Positions 1 through 7,568 of a DNA stretch of 64,000 nucleotides are shown here, one piece after another. The stretch spans positions 62,001-126,000 of the forward strand of contig JAFUXA010000012.1 in assembly GCA_017470985.1 (NCBI GenBank), given 5' to 3'. The stretch's first letter is position 1. Each line of letters opens with the position of its first letter. The translations under genes were made by a program, and so were the position numbers. Source of the stretch: Lachnospiraceae bacterium. Its GTDB lineage: Bacteria; Bacillota; Clostridia; Lachnospirales; Lachnospiraceae. The notes under the pieces are model-generated. The model had not been told where the DNA came from. It worked only from the letters and a program-made list of their open reading frames with translations, and searched no databases.

Positions 1-2412
1 ATTGTAAAATGTGCGGATGATGTAGTATATGATTCAGGGAAAATACAGTCGTCTGCTATGCAAATGAAATATCCTAATCAACTTCAAAGCCGTCAGAAGC
101 TTACATGGCAGGTTAAGCTGTGGGATGAAAATGATATGGAGGAAACATCCGAAGAAGCAACTTTTGAAATGGGACTTTTGGATGTAAATGACTGGCAGGC
201 TAAGTGGATTAATCCGGAGGAGAAGACAGAACCTGAGACAATTGCTCCTGTCAGCTATTTGCGCAAGAGCGTACATATTGATCAGGCTTCAAATGCGAGA
301 CTCTATGTTACTGCACATGGAATCTATGAAGTGAGTATAAATGGCAAGAGAGTTGGAGATTTTGTATTAGCTCCAGGAACTGCCAATTATGATAAATATA
401 TGCCATATCAGACTTATGATGTGACAGGGCTCTTGCAGTCGGGAGACAATGAAATTGAGGTTGCTATTGCAGATGGTTGGTATAGAAGTTATTCCGGTGT
501 AGACGGAGATAGAAATTTATTTGGAACAGAGTTGGCGCTTCTCTTACAGTTGGAAAATGATGACCAGGTTGTATGTGTGTCAGATGAATCTTGGGAAGCT
601 ACACAGGAAGGACCTCTCAGAGAAGCTGATATGCAAAAGGGTGAAATCTATGATGCATCCAAGGAGGAACTGACAGGATGGCATGGAGTGAAGGTGGCTG
701 ATATTTCTATGGCAGAACTTGGTGCATCCAACACTGTGCCAATTGTGGAGCAAGAACATTTCACAGGAAAACTTATTAAGACTCCAAACGGTCAGCAGGT
801 AATTGATTACGGTCAGAATCTGGCAGGATATATTGAATTTACAGTAACAGCACATGCTGGCGACAAAATCGTATTGACTCATGGTGAGGCTTTGGATGAA
901 AATGGTAATTTCACTCAGGAAAATTTCCAGGATAGAAAGCGCCATAAAGGTGGCGGAACAGATCAGCGCGTGACATATATTTGTAAGGAAGGGGAGAACC
1001 ACTACAAGACTAAGTTCTCTATCTGGGGATTCCAGTATGCCCTTGTGGAGACAGATGTTGACTTGTCAGATGCCACATTTACATCAATTGCAGTATACTC
1101 ACAGATGGATGATATTGGCGAGTTTACCTGCGGCAATGAGGATGTGAACAAGCTGGTTCACAATTCAATCTGGAGTCAGAAGTCTAACTTCTGTGATGTT
1201 CCTACGGATTGCCCTACTCGTGAGCGAGCTGGTTGGACAGGAGACGCAGGAGTCTATGTTGATACAGGAATATATTTAGAGGATGCTTATCCAGTATATA
1301 GAAAGTGGTTGAAGGAATGTAGATTGCTTCAGGACAAGGAAGGCAAGGTGGCAAATATTGCTCCGTTGAACAGTAAACCAAGCTTCTTCACGGGGCTGCT
1401 TATGGGTTCAACTGGTTGGGGTGATGCCTGCATTATTGTGCCATATGCTCTGTACAAGCGATACAATGACATCTCAATTCTGGAAGAGAATTATGATATG
1501 ATGCAGAAATGGTATTCATATCTGGAGAGCCGTGCGAAGAAGAGCGACATCAAGAAAATCTTCAAGAAGAAGAGCCCATATAGAAAATATATTATTGAGA
1601 CAGGAATAGACTATGGAGAGTGGTGTGAGCCGGGAGTGGATTCCGCTGCAATGATGGGCAAGACTCCGGTGGAATCAGCCACAGCATATTTCGCAAAATC
1701 TGGTCAGCTGTTATCAGAAATCGCAGAGATTTTAGGACATGAAGAGGATGCAAATCACTATAGAGAAGTGGCGGACAATGCTCGCAAGGGATATATTGAC
1801 GCATGCACAGAGGATGGCAAAATCTCTGGTGAGAGAATGGCTCCATATGTTCGCGCAATAGAATTTGGGTTGTTGGATGATAACCAGACACAGGCTGCTG
1901 TTGAGGATTTGAATAAATTGGTTGAGGCCAACAACTATCATCTGAATACAGGATTCCTTAGCACTCCATTTCTCTGTAAGGTTCTTGCGGAAAATGGTCA
2001 TATAGATAGTGCTTACAAATTAATATTGCAGGATACAGCTCCAGGCTGGCTATATGCTGTGAAGAAGGGTGCCAATACAATCTGGGAGACCTGGGATGGA
2101 ATTAATGAAGAGGGAATAGTGAAGGAATCTCTCAATCATTATGCATATGGTGCTATTACAGGTTGGTTGTTTGGCGGAGTATGTGGTATTAAGCTGGAAA
2201 ATAATAGTATTACAATTAAGCCATATCCATCCGAAAGCTTAGGATATGCCAAGGCGACTTATAATTCTCCAATTGGCGAGATTGTAAGCGGTTGGGTCTA
2301 TGAGGATGGAAGCGTGAAATATACATTTACCATTCCTGCAAATGCTACAGCTGAGGTGGAACTTCCTGACGGACGCAAGATGACATTGCAATCAGGCAGT
2401 TATGAGTTTTAG
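1..2412 (+). CDS. alpha-L-rhamnosidase, GH78 (5' end outside window)
   Basis: Hydrolyses terminal alpha-L-rhamnose from plant glycans or glycosides. The frame is already open at base 1 and reads without a stop to 2412, so the start lies upstream; the ATG at 58 has no ribosome site and is probably internal. About 803 residues are present. The GH78 catalytic core is seen as DCPTRERAGWTGD (about 1207-1245), which keeps the Asp/Glu/Asp acids of the family, and as IWETW (about 2081-2095), which carries the second conserved Glu. The first part matches the N-terminal beta-sandwich domains and the C-terminus is the usual beta domain ending in LPDGRKM. A terminator follows. The converging AraC gene is a plausible local regulator (inference). 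A secretion signal cannot be judged. Confidence 0.88.
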   Translation: MVKCADDVVYDSGKIQSSAMQMKYPNQLQSRQKLTWQVKLWDENDMEETSEEATFEMGLLDVNDWQAKWINPEEKTEPETIAPVSYLRKSVHIDQASNARLYVTAHGIYEVSINGKRVGDFVLAPGTANYDKYMPYQTYDVTGLLQSGDNEIEVAIADGWYRSYSGVDGDRNLFGTELALLLQLENDDQVVCVSDESWEATQEGPLREADMQKGEIYDASKEELTGWHGVKVADISMAELGASNTVPIVEQEHFTGKLIKTPNGQQVIDYGQNLAGYIEFTVTAHAGDKIVLTHGEALDENGNFTQENFQDRKRHKGGGTDQRVTYICKEGENHYKTKFSIWGFQYALVETDVDLSDATFTSIAVYSQMDDIGEFTCGNEDVNKLVHNSIWSQKSNFCDVPTDCPTRERAGWTGDAGVYVDTGIYLEDAYPVYRKWLKECRLLQDKEGKVANIAPLNSKPSFFTGLLMGSTGWGDACIIVPYALYKRYNDISILEENYDMMQKWYSYLESRAKKSDIKKIFKKKSPYRKYIIETGIDYGEWCEPGVDSAAMMGKTPVESATAYFAKSGQLLSEIAEILGHEEDANHYREVADNARKGYIDACTEDGKISGERMAPYVRAIEFGLLDDNQTQAAVEDLNKLVEANNYHLNTGFLSTPFLCKVLAENGHIDSAYKLILQDTAPGWLYAVKKGANTIWETWDGINEEGIVKESLNHYAYGAITGWLFGGVCGIKLENNSITIKPYPSESLGYAKATYNSPIGEIVSGWVYEDGSVKYTFTIPANATAEVELPDGRKMTLQSGSYEF

Positions 2413-2433
2413 AAATATTATTTAAGATACAAC

Positions 2434-2476
2434 AAAGCCATAGGTACGTTTGGTGCCTATGGCTTTATCTTTTTAT
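2434..2476 (+). terminator. intrinsic terminator after the rhamnosidase
   Basis: Arms AAAGCCATAGGTAC (2434-2447) and GTGCCTATGGCTTT (2453-2466) form a 14-bp stem with one G-T pair and a 5-base loop, followed by a T-rich stretch. It sits between the rhamnosidase stop and the end of the converging AraC gene. Confidence 0.85.
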
Positions 2477-2523
2477 ATGTAAGTTTCATTTTTGGATTGT
2501 TGAATTTCTATAGATTTATACTT

Positions 2524-3729
2524 TTACACTTTGGAATTGCGCTTTCTGTATTCTCCAGGGGACATACCCACAATTCTTTGGAATGTATCGGAGAAATAAC
2601 TTCTGGAATTAAATGATAATTCCAGGCTGATGTCCAAAATGCTGGTGTTGGTGGATTCCAATAATACTTTGGCCCTCTCAATTTTCTCCCGGGTCACATA
2701 TTCGTTTACGCTGCAGCCCATTTCATTTTTGAATTTTCGAGAAAAATAATATTCAGAGTAGCCTGCTTTTGAAGCCAGCTCACTGATAGATATTTTCTCA
2801 TTAATATGTGAATTGATATATTCGCAACTATTTTGTATGAACTTAGAAATGCCTAAATTTTCTTTTGCCTGCACGACATGAGAGAAGAATACTTCAGGAA
2901 TCTCATGGATTAGGGTAGTAACTTCTGACATAGTTGTGCATGCCTCGGATCTGTCAGCATAATAATCGCATAAGTCATATGCCAAACCAGGAGATACTCC
3001 TCCCGATATTGCTGCGCGAGACAACAGCGTCAGCAGCACTAATAAATTATTCTTGGCAAATCTAATGGAATCCTTTGGATTATGTTTTACGCCGTCGCTT
3101 AAGGAAGATGACACATTCATTGCTTCCTTATAATCAGGATTTCCTTCAGAAAACAGCTTTAGAAAAGCCTGTTCTGACGCCCATATACCTAAATGGGAAG
3201 AACTGGTCATGCTAGTTGAATCCGGGCTTTGAGAACAGTTGCTTAATATATTAATGTCAGCGTATGAAAACAAATCCCCATGCAACAGATAATGAAGCTG
3301 TTGTGCATAGTTGGATATAATAGTATGAGGGATTATAGACATACGATTTAGTTGTCTTGAAACAATTGCCTTAACCTGTACAGATAGGCCTCGTTCATCC
3401 ATTCGATTCTTCAACTCGTTGAAGGAATTCTCGCTGGTAAATGTAGGACCAATGACATATATCTTGTCTAATTTATCATTTTTTAACTCGAAATCTAAAA
3501 CCCATAAGAGGTTAAGGAATGAATATGCATATGTTGTTACATAAGTCATGTCCTCAGATGATAGAAGCTCTGCAACCTGGGATTGAAAAAGTGTATCAAA
3601 ACCCATGTAGTCATCATCAGGATAACTTGTATATTCCAATTGATAATTCTTATCATAAATCCATAAGGGAATCTTGCTTGTGTGTAATATAAGGTCGGCA
3701 AAAGCTTCGATGCGTTCTTTTTTGTTCAT
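2524..3729 (-). CDS. AraC-family transcriptional regulator
   Basis: DNA-binding regulator of about 401 residues. The last 100 residues form the two helix-turn-helix AraC domain, with the first motif around ISELASKAGYSEYYFSRKFK and the second around SILDISLELSFNSRSYFSDT, ending in SPGEYRKRN. The N-terminal 280 residues are a putative ligand-sensing part I cannot name; they include an IYVIGPTF stretch. The ATG at 3729 is preferred over a TTG one codon upstream because GAGGA lies about 8 bases before the ATG. That site falls within the last codons of the upstream HPr-like gene, so the two are probably translationally coupled. The converging rhamnosidase suggests a role in glycan use, but this is inference. 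Confidence 0.85.
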   Translation of the reverse strand: MNKKERIEAFADLILHTSKIPLWIYDKNYQLEYTSYPDDDYMGFDTLFQSQVAELLSSEDMTYVTTYAYSFLNLLWVLDFELKNDKLDKIYVIGPTFTSENSFNELKNRMDERGLSVQVKAIVSRQLNRMSIIPHTIISNYAQQLHYLLHGDLFSYADINILSNCSQSPDSTSMTSSSHLGIWASEQAFLKLFSEGNPDYKEAMNVSSSLSDGVKHNPKDSIRFAKNNLLVLLTLLSRAAISGGVSPGLAYDLCDYYADRSEACTTMSEVTTLIHEIPEVFFSHVVQAKENLGISKFIQNSCEYINSHINEKISISELASKAGYSEYYFSRKFKNEMGCSVNEYVTREKIERAKVLLESTNTSILDISLELSFNSRSYFSDTFQRIVGMSPGEYRKRNSKV

Positions 3730-3732
3730 CAA

Positions 3733-3969
3733 TTATTCCTCATATAAATAATCAGCTAATGTGTCATAATCAGAAGATTCTGCACAGCGAATAGTACCAT
3801 TTTCCAATAAATCTGTCTGGCCTGTAATTGAGCAGAATACATATTGGCTTAAAGTAGAAGCGAGATTTAGTATGTCTCCTTCAGAAGACTCGTAGAATAC
3901 ATCGCCTTTACATTCTTTGATTGCAATTAAAAACTTGGCAATATCTGCATCTTTTTTTAATTTAATCAT
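3733..3969 (-). CDS. small HPr-like protein lacking the phospho-His
   Basis: A 78-residue protein starting MIKLKKDADIAKFL, with AGGAG 11 bases before its ATG; a longer in-frame extension lacks a ribosome site. Size and pattern (a helix, then GDVFYESSEGDILNL, then STLSQYVF) resemble the HPr fold as found in small HPr-related proteins of Clostridia. There is no HARP-type active-site histidine, so phosphotransfer is unlikely. It ends three bases before the AraC start and shares its transcript, suggesting a partner or modulator of that regulator. The fold assignment is a weak pattern match, not proven homology. Confidence 0.5.
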   Translation of the reverse strand: MIKLKKDADIAKFLIAIKECKGDVFYESSEGDILNLASTLSQYVFCSITGQTDLLENGTIRCAESSDYDTLADYLYEE

Positions 3970-4134
3970 GACTGAAACACTCCTTTTTTGTATAGTTTTG
4001 TTTAATGTAATTATTATGAACGAAAACCATGAAAAAATAAAGTCCAAAGATACTCAGAAGATAAAGGATTTCTTGAATAAGTATATGAAACTTGATAAAA
4101 TTAGATTGTAGCTTACTAAAGGGGAAACTGACTT

Positions 4135-4890
4135 ATGGATAAAGTATTATTTATTGGTAAATTTAATGAATCAACTAAAAGCATTCAGAAGTATCTCAAG
4201 AATCAGATTAATGTACAGATGTGCTCTGAGAATATAGATATCGTCAAGAGTATGGTTCAGATGTACAAACCAAATGCCATACTTATCAACTTGAATGATC
4301 TGGAATATGAGAACAAGAATTTGCTTGAATATGTCATTGAGATTGATTTAAAGGCTTCTGTTTTGGTTATTGGAACTGAGTCAGAATGTCAGCTTTTTTC
4401 TGGGGAATTATTGTCGCCCAAATTTGAAGTGTTGAAGCATCCTATTTCCAATGATAAAATCATGGACAAAATTAATGAGCTACTTACCAATAAGAATTCA
4501 AGAAAAGAAGTAGAGGTAACACAGGACGATAGAAAGACTGTTTTGGTGGTGGATGACAGTCCGGTAATGATTAGAAGCCTTAAGAAGATGCTGGAAGAAC
4601 ATTATAGAATTACAATGGCAACTTCCGGAGAACAGGCTATGCAAATAATCGATAAGGACATGCCGGATCTGGTTATATTGGATTATGAGATGCCTGTCTG
4701 TGATGGACGACAGACTTTAGAGATGATTAGAAATAGAGAAGATGCGGTTGATTTGCCGGTGGTTTTTCTCACAGGTCATGGAGATGCGAAGCATATAAAA
4801 TCTGTGCTGGCGCTTAATCCTGCAGCATATTTTCTGAAGCCGCCTATGCCGGATAAACTTCTTGAAGCTATTTCAAAACTGCTGAAGTAG
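4135..4890 (+). CDS. tandem receiver-domain protein (CheY-like, no output domain)
   Basis: A 251-residue cytosolic signalling protein. Residues about 136-250 form a complete receiver: VLVVDDSP at the start, phospho-acceptor Asp183 in LVILDYEMP, the Thr of FLTGHG and the Lys of YFLKPP. Residues 1-120 have the same length and hydrophobic rhythm but start VLFIGKF without the acidic pair, so the first half looks like a degenerate receiver. No DNA-binding, GGDEF or HD output domain is present. AAAGGGG lies 10 bases before the start. truA follows 34 bases later. The partner kinase is not in this neighbourhood and the role is unknown. Confidence 0.75.
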   Translation: MDKVLFIGKFNESTKSIQKYLKNQINVQMCSENIDIVKSMVQMYKPNAILINLNDLEYENKNLLEYVIEIDLKASVLVIGTESECQLFSGELLSPKFEVLKHPISNDKIMDKINELLTNKNSRKEVEVTQDDRKTVLVVDDSPVMIRSLKKMLEEHYRITMATSGEQAMQIIDKDMPDLVILDYEMPVCDGRQTLEMIRNREDAVDLPVVFLTGHGDAKHIKSVLALNPAAYFLKPPMPDKLLEAISKLLK

Positions 4891-4924
4891 CTACACACTA
4901 TTATAAAGAGAGAATAGTATATAG

Positions 4925-5671
4925 ATGATACAGAATTATAAATTGAAAATAAGTTATGATGGAACCCGTTACTATGGATGGGAACATCAGCCTGATCATG
5001 AAACTATACAGGGCAAGTTGGAAAATGTAATATCCCGAATGCTCGACATTGCTGTGGAAGATTTCAAGATAATTGGTGCTGGCAGAACAGATGCAGGAGT
5101 TCATGCCAAAGCCATGATTGCCAATGTGGTATTGGATTGTAATATGTCTCCTGATGAAATTAGAGACTATATGAACAGATATCTACCTGATGATATAGCT
5201 GTCCTGGAAGTGAGACGGGCTTCGGACAGGTTTCATGCCAGATATAATGCTGTTGGCAAGACTTATCGCTACACCTGTTTTGATGGACCAGTAAAGCCGG
5301 TGTTTGATAGAAAATATTATGTGGCATTGGATGAAGTTCTTGATATTGATAAGATGCGACAGGCGGCAGATTATCTGACAGGCAAGCATGATTACAAGAG
5401 TTTCTGCGGTAACAGTAGAATGAAGAAGTCTACAGTTCGTGTGGTAGATAAAATAGAAATTGTAAGAAGAAAGGGTTATGTATATATGACTTTTCATGGC
5501 ACTGGATTCTTACAGAATATGGTGAGGATTCTGGTTGGTACACTTATGGAAGTGGGATACGGCAGAATGGAACCAGAGTATATGATTGATATACTTGAAG
5601 CAAAGGACCGCAAGGTGGCAGGACCGACAGCACCTGCCAAGGGCTTATGTCTGATTGAGGTTGATTATTGA
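4925..5671 (+). CDS. truA: tRNA pseudouridine(38-40) synthase TruA
   Basis: Converts uridines 38-40 of the tRNA anticodon stem-loop to pseudouridine. The length (248 residues) is normal for the family. The catalytic motif GAGRTDAGVHA contains Asp56. Other family marks are SYDGTRYYGWEHQP near the N-terminus, KTYRYTCFDG, and FLQNMVRILVGTLMEVG near the C-terminus. It ends 19 bases before the fruR start and may share its transcript. Confidence 0.95.
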   Translation: MIQNYKLKISYDGTRYYGWEHQPDHETIQGKLENVISRMLDIAVEDFKIIGAGRTDAGVHAKAMIANVVLDCNMSPDEIRDYMNRYLPDDIAVLEVRRASDRFHARYNAVGKTYRYTCFDGPVKPVFDRKYYVALDEVLDIDKMRQAADYLTGKHDYKSFCGNSRMKKSTVRVVDKIEIVRRKGYVYMTFHGTGFLQNMVRILVGTLMEVGYGRMEPEYMIDILEAKDRKVAGPTAPAKGLCLIEVDY

Positions 5672-5690
5672 TGATGAGAGGTGCATGCGT

Positions 5691-6434
5691 ATGTTGACGG
5701 TGGAGAGACAGAGAAAGATTCTTGATACTGTGAATAGCCAGGGGAGCGTGACTGTATCTGAGCTTATGGATGAACTTGAAGCTTCTGAATCTACAGTGAG
5801 AAGAGATTTGCAGGCTATGGATAGAGCCGGCAAGCTTATTAAAGTTCACGGAGGAGCGATTGCTTTAGGTGATAAATATGCAACCACAGATGATGAGGTT
5901 GAATTGAGAAAAGAGCGCAATAAGATAGAGAAAATGTCTATTGCAAAATATGCAGCATCCCTTGTGAAGGATAATGATTTCGTATATCTGGATGCTGGAA
6001 CAACTACTGAGGAGATGATTGATTTCCTGAAGTGCAAGAATGCGAAGTTTGTTACCAATGCTATAGAGCATGCAAGAAAACTTGCCGGCAGAGGATATAC
6101 TACATATCTCCTGGGTGGAGAGTTCAAGGCTGCCACGGAAGCTATTGTGGGAGATGAGGCTTTGGCCAATCTTGAGAAATATAATTTCACCAAAGGCTTC
6201 TTCGGAACCAATGGTCTTACAATGAACAATGGATTTACCACTCCTGAGCCCAAGGAGGCTATGATAAAGAGAGAAGCAATGAAGTCCACCAAAGAGGCTT
6301 ATGTTTTGATGGACAGCTCCAAGTTTGATCAGGTTGCAGCAATTACATTTGCGTCGGCGGAGGACGCTGTGGTTATTACAGATAGAAGAGATAAAGGTAA
6401 ATATAAAGGCATCAAGATTATAGTAGTAAAATGA
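5691..6434 (+). CDS. fruR: DeoR-family repressor of the fructose operon
   Basis: Sugar-phosphate-responsive repressor of 247 residues. The N-terminal winged helix (MLTVERQRKILD, then SELMDELEASESTVRRDLQ) is typical DeoR. The C-terminal effector domain shows DAGTTTEEM, LLGGEF and the GFFGTNGL region. The start at 5691 is chosen because GAGAGGTG precedes it at normal distance; upstream in-frame starts fall inside or at the end of truA. It lies directly before fruK-fruA-ptsH-ptsI, separated by a terminator, and tandem operator-like repeats occur in front of fruK. Fructose 1-phosphate as inducer is the family expectation, not seen here. Confidence 0.85.
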   Translation: MLTVERQRKILDTVNSQGSVTVSELMDELEASESTVRRDLQAMDRAGKLIKVHGGAIALGDKYATTDDEVELRKERNKIEKMSIAKYAASLVKDNDFVYLDAGTTTEEMIDFLKCKNAKFVTNAIEHARKLAGRGYTTYLLGGEFKAATEAIVGDEALANLEKYNFTKGFFGTNGLTMNNGFTTPEPKEAMIKREAMKSTKEAYVLMDSSKFDQVAAITFASAEDAVVITDRRDKGKYKGIKIIVVK

Positions 6435-6445
6435 TGTGACTTATG

Positions 6446-6490
6446 AGCCCTACTTGCGTTATATGATTTGCACAAGTAGGGCTTTTATGT
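6446..6490 (+). terminator. intrinsic terminator after fruR
   Basis: Stem AGCCCTACTTG (6446-6456) pairs with CAAGTAGGGCT (6473-6483), followed by TTTTATG. It separates fruR from the fruK promoter. Confidence 0.8.
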
Positions 6491-6530
6491 ATTTTGTACA
6501 AATATCTCTGACGCTTTTTGGAAGAAATTT

Positions 6531-6572
6531 TGACCGAAAGTGATTGATTATGACGGAAAGTGGAAATATAAT
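6531..6572 (+). promoter_or_regulatory. fruK promoter with tandem FruR operator repeats
   Basis: Two direct repeats, TGACCGAAAGTG (6531-6542) and TGACGGAAAGTG (6551-6562), start 20 bp apart and flank a -35 like TTGATT (6544-6549). A perfect -10 TATAAT lies at 6567-6572, 17 bases downstream of that -35. GAAAGTG-type direct repeats are the kind bound by Gram-positive DeoR sugar repressors such as FruR and LacR. Bound repressor would cover the polymerase site. Confidence 0.75.
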
Positions 6573-6651
6573 ATATACATAAAATGAGCGACAGCTTATT
6601 TGAGCACATATGCGGAACAAATGAAATATGCAAGGAAGGAGGAGTATGAAT

Positions 6652-7554
6652 ATGATTTATACAGTAACATTTAATCCATCTCTTGATTATATAGTTTCGG
6701 TTGATAACTTTACTCTGGGCAAGGTTAATAGAACAACAGACGAGTTGATGTTCCCGGGAGGAAAAGGAATCAATGTATCAATGGTGCTGAAGAACCTCGG
6801 TTATGATAGTGTGGCTCTTGGCTTTATGGCAGGATTTACTGGGAATGAGATTATTCGTATGCTGGATGAGAGAGGAGTTATATCAGATTTCATTCATGTT
6901 GAAAAAGGATTATCTCGTATCAATGTAAAGCTTCGCAGCAACGAAGAGTCAGAAATCAACGGTCAGGGACCTGCAATTGATGCAGATGCTATAAGCAGAT
7001 TATATGGCAAGCTTGACAAGCTGCAGGATGGCGATGTGTTGGTATTGGCAGGAAGCATACCGGATGTAATGTCTAGAAATACATATATGGACATTATGAA
7101 AAGATTAAACGGCAGAGGAGTGAAGGTTGTTGTTGATGCAACCAAGGATCTGCTGGTAAATGTATTGGAGTATAAGCCGTTTCTGGTTAAGCCAAACAAC
7201 CACGAATTGGGAGAAATCTATGGCGTGACTCTGAATACAAGAGATGAAGTTGTGCCTTATGCAAAGAGAATGCAAGAGGCAGGAGCGAGAAATGTACTCA
7301 TATCTATGGCAGGTGAAGGTGCTGTGCTTCTGGATGAGCAGGGTGAGGTACATATGTCAGAAGCTCCAAAAGGAAAAGTTGTGAATTCAGTTGGCGCAGG
7401 GGACTCCATGGTAGCAGGATTCATTGCCGGATACTTGGAATCTGGCAACTATGAAGAAGCATTTTACATGGGATTGTGCACTGGTTCAGCTTCTGCTTTT
7501 TCAGAAAATTTAGCAACCAAAGCAGAAGTTATTAAATTGAGGGAAACATTATAA
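6652..7554 (+). CDS. fruK: 1-phosphofructokinase
   Basis: Phosphorylates fructose 1-phosphate, the product of FruA, to fructose 1,6-bisphosphate with ATP. It is a 300-residue PfkB-family kinase starting MIYTVTFNPSLDYIV. The FPGGKGINVS substrate loop is present near the N-terminus, and the C-terminal signature NSVGAGDSMVAGF carries catalytic Asp251. AAGGAGGAG at 6636-6644 sits at correct distance for 6652, less well for the ATG at 6646. fruA begins 14 bases later, so the two are one operon. Confidence 0.93.
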   Translation: MIYTVTFNPSLDYIVSVDNFTLGKVNRTTDELMFPGGKGINVSMVLKNLGYDSVALGFMAGFTGNEIIRMLDERGVISDFIHVEKGLSRINVKLRSNEESEINGQGPAIDADAISRLYGKLDKLQDGDVLVLAGSIPDVMSRNTYMDIMKRLNGRGVKVVVDATKDLLVNVLEYKPFLVKPNNHELGEIYGVTLNTRDEVVPYAKRMQEAGARNVLISMAGEGAVLLDEQGEVHMSEAPKGKVVNSVGAGDSMVAGFIAGYLESGNYEEAFYMGLCTGSASAFSENLATKAEVIKLRETL

Positions 7555-7568
7555 GGAGGAGTAATAGG

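Noticed and set aside
4016-4111. 31-codon frame before the tandem receiver gene (and its longer version from 3917)
   Set aside because: No ribosome site; the longer version runs over the divergent start of the HPr-like gene. Coding use is possible but unsupported.
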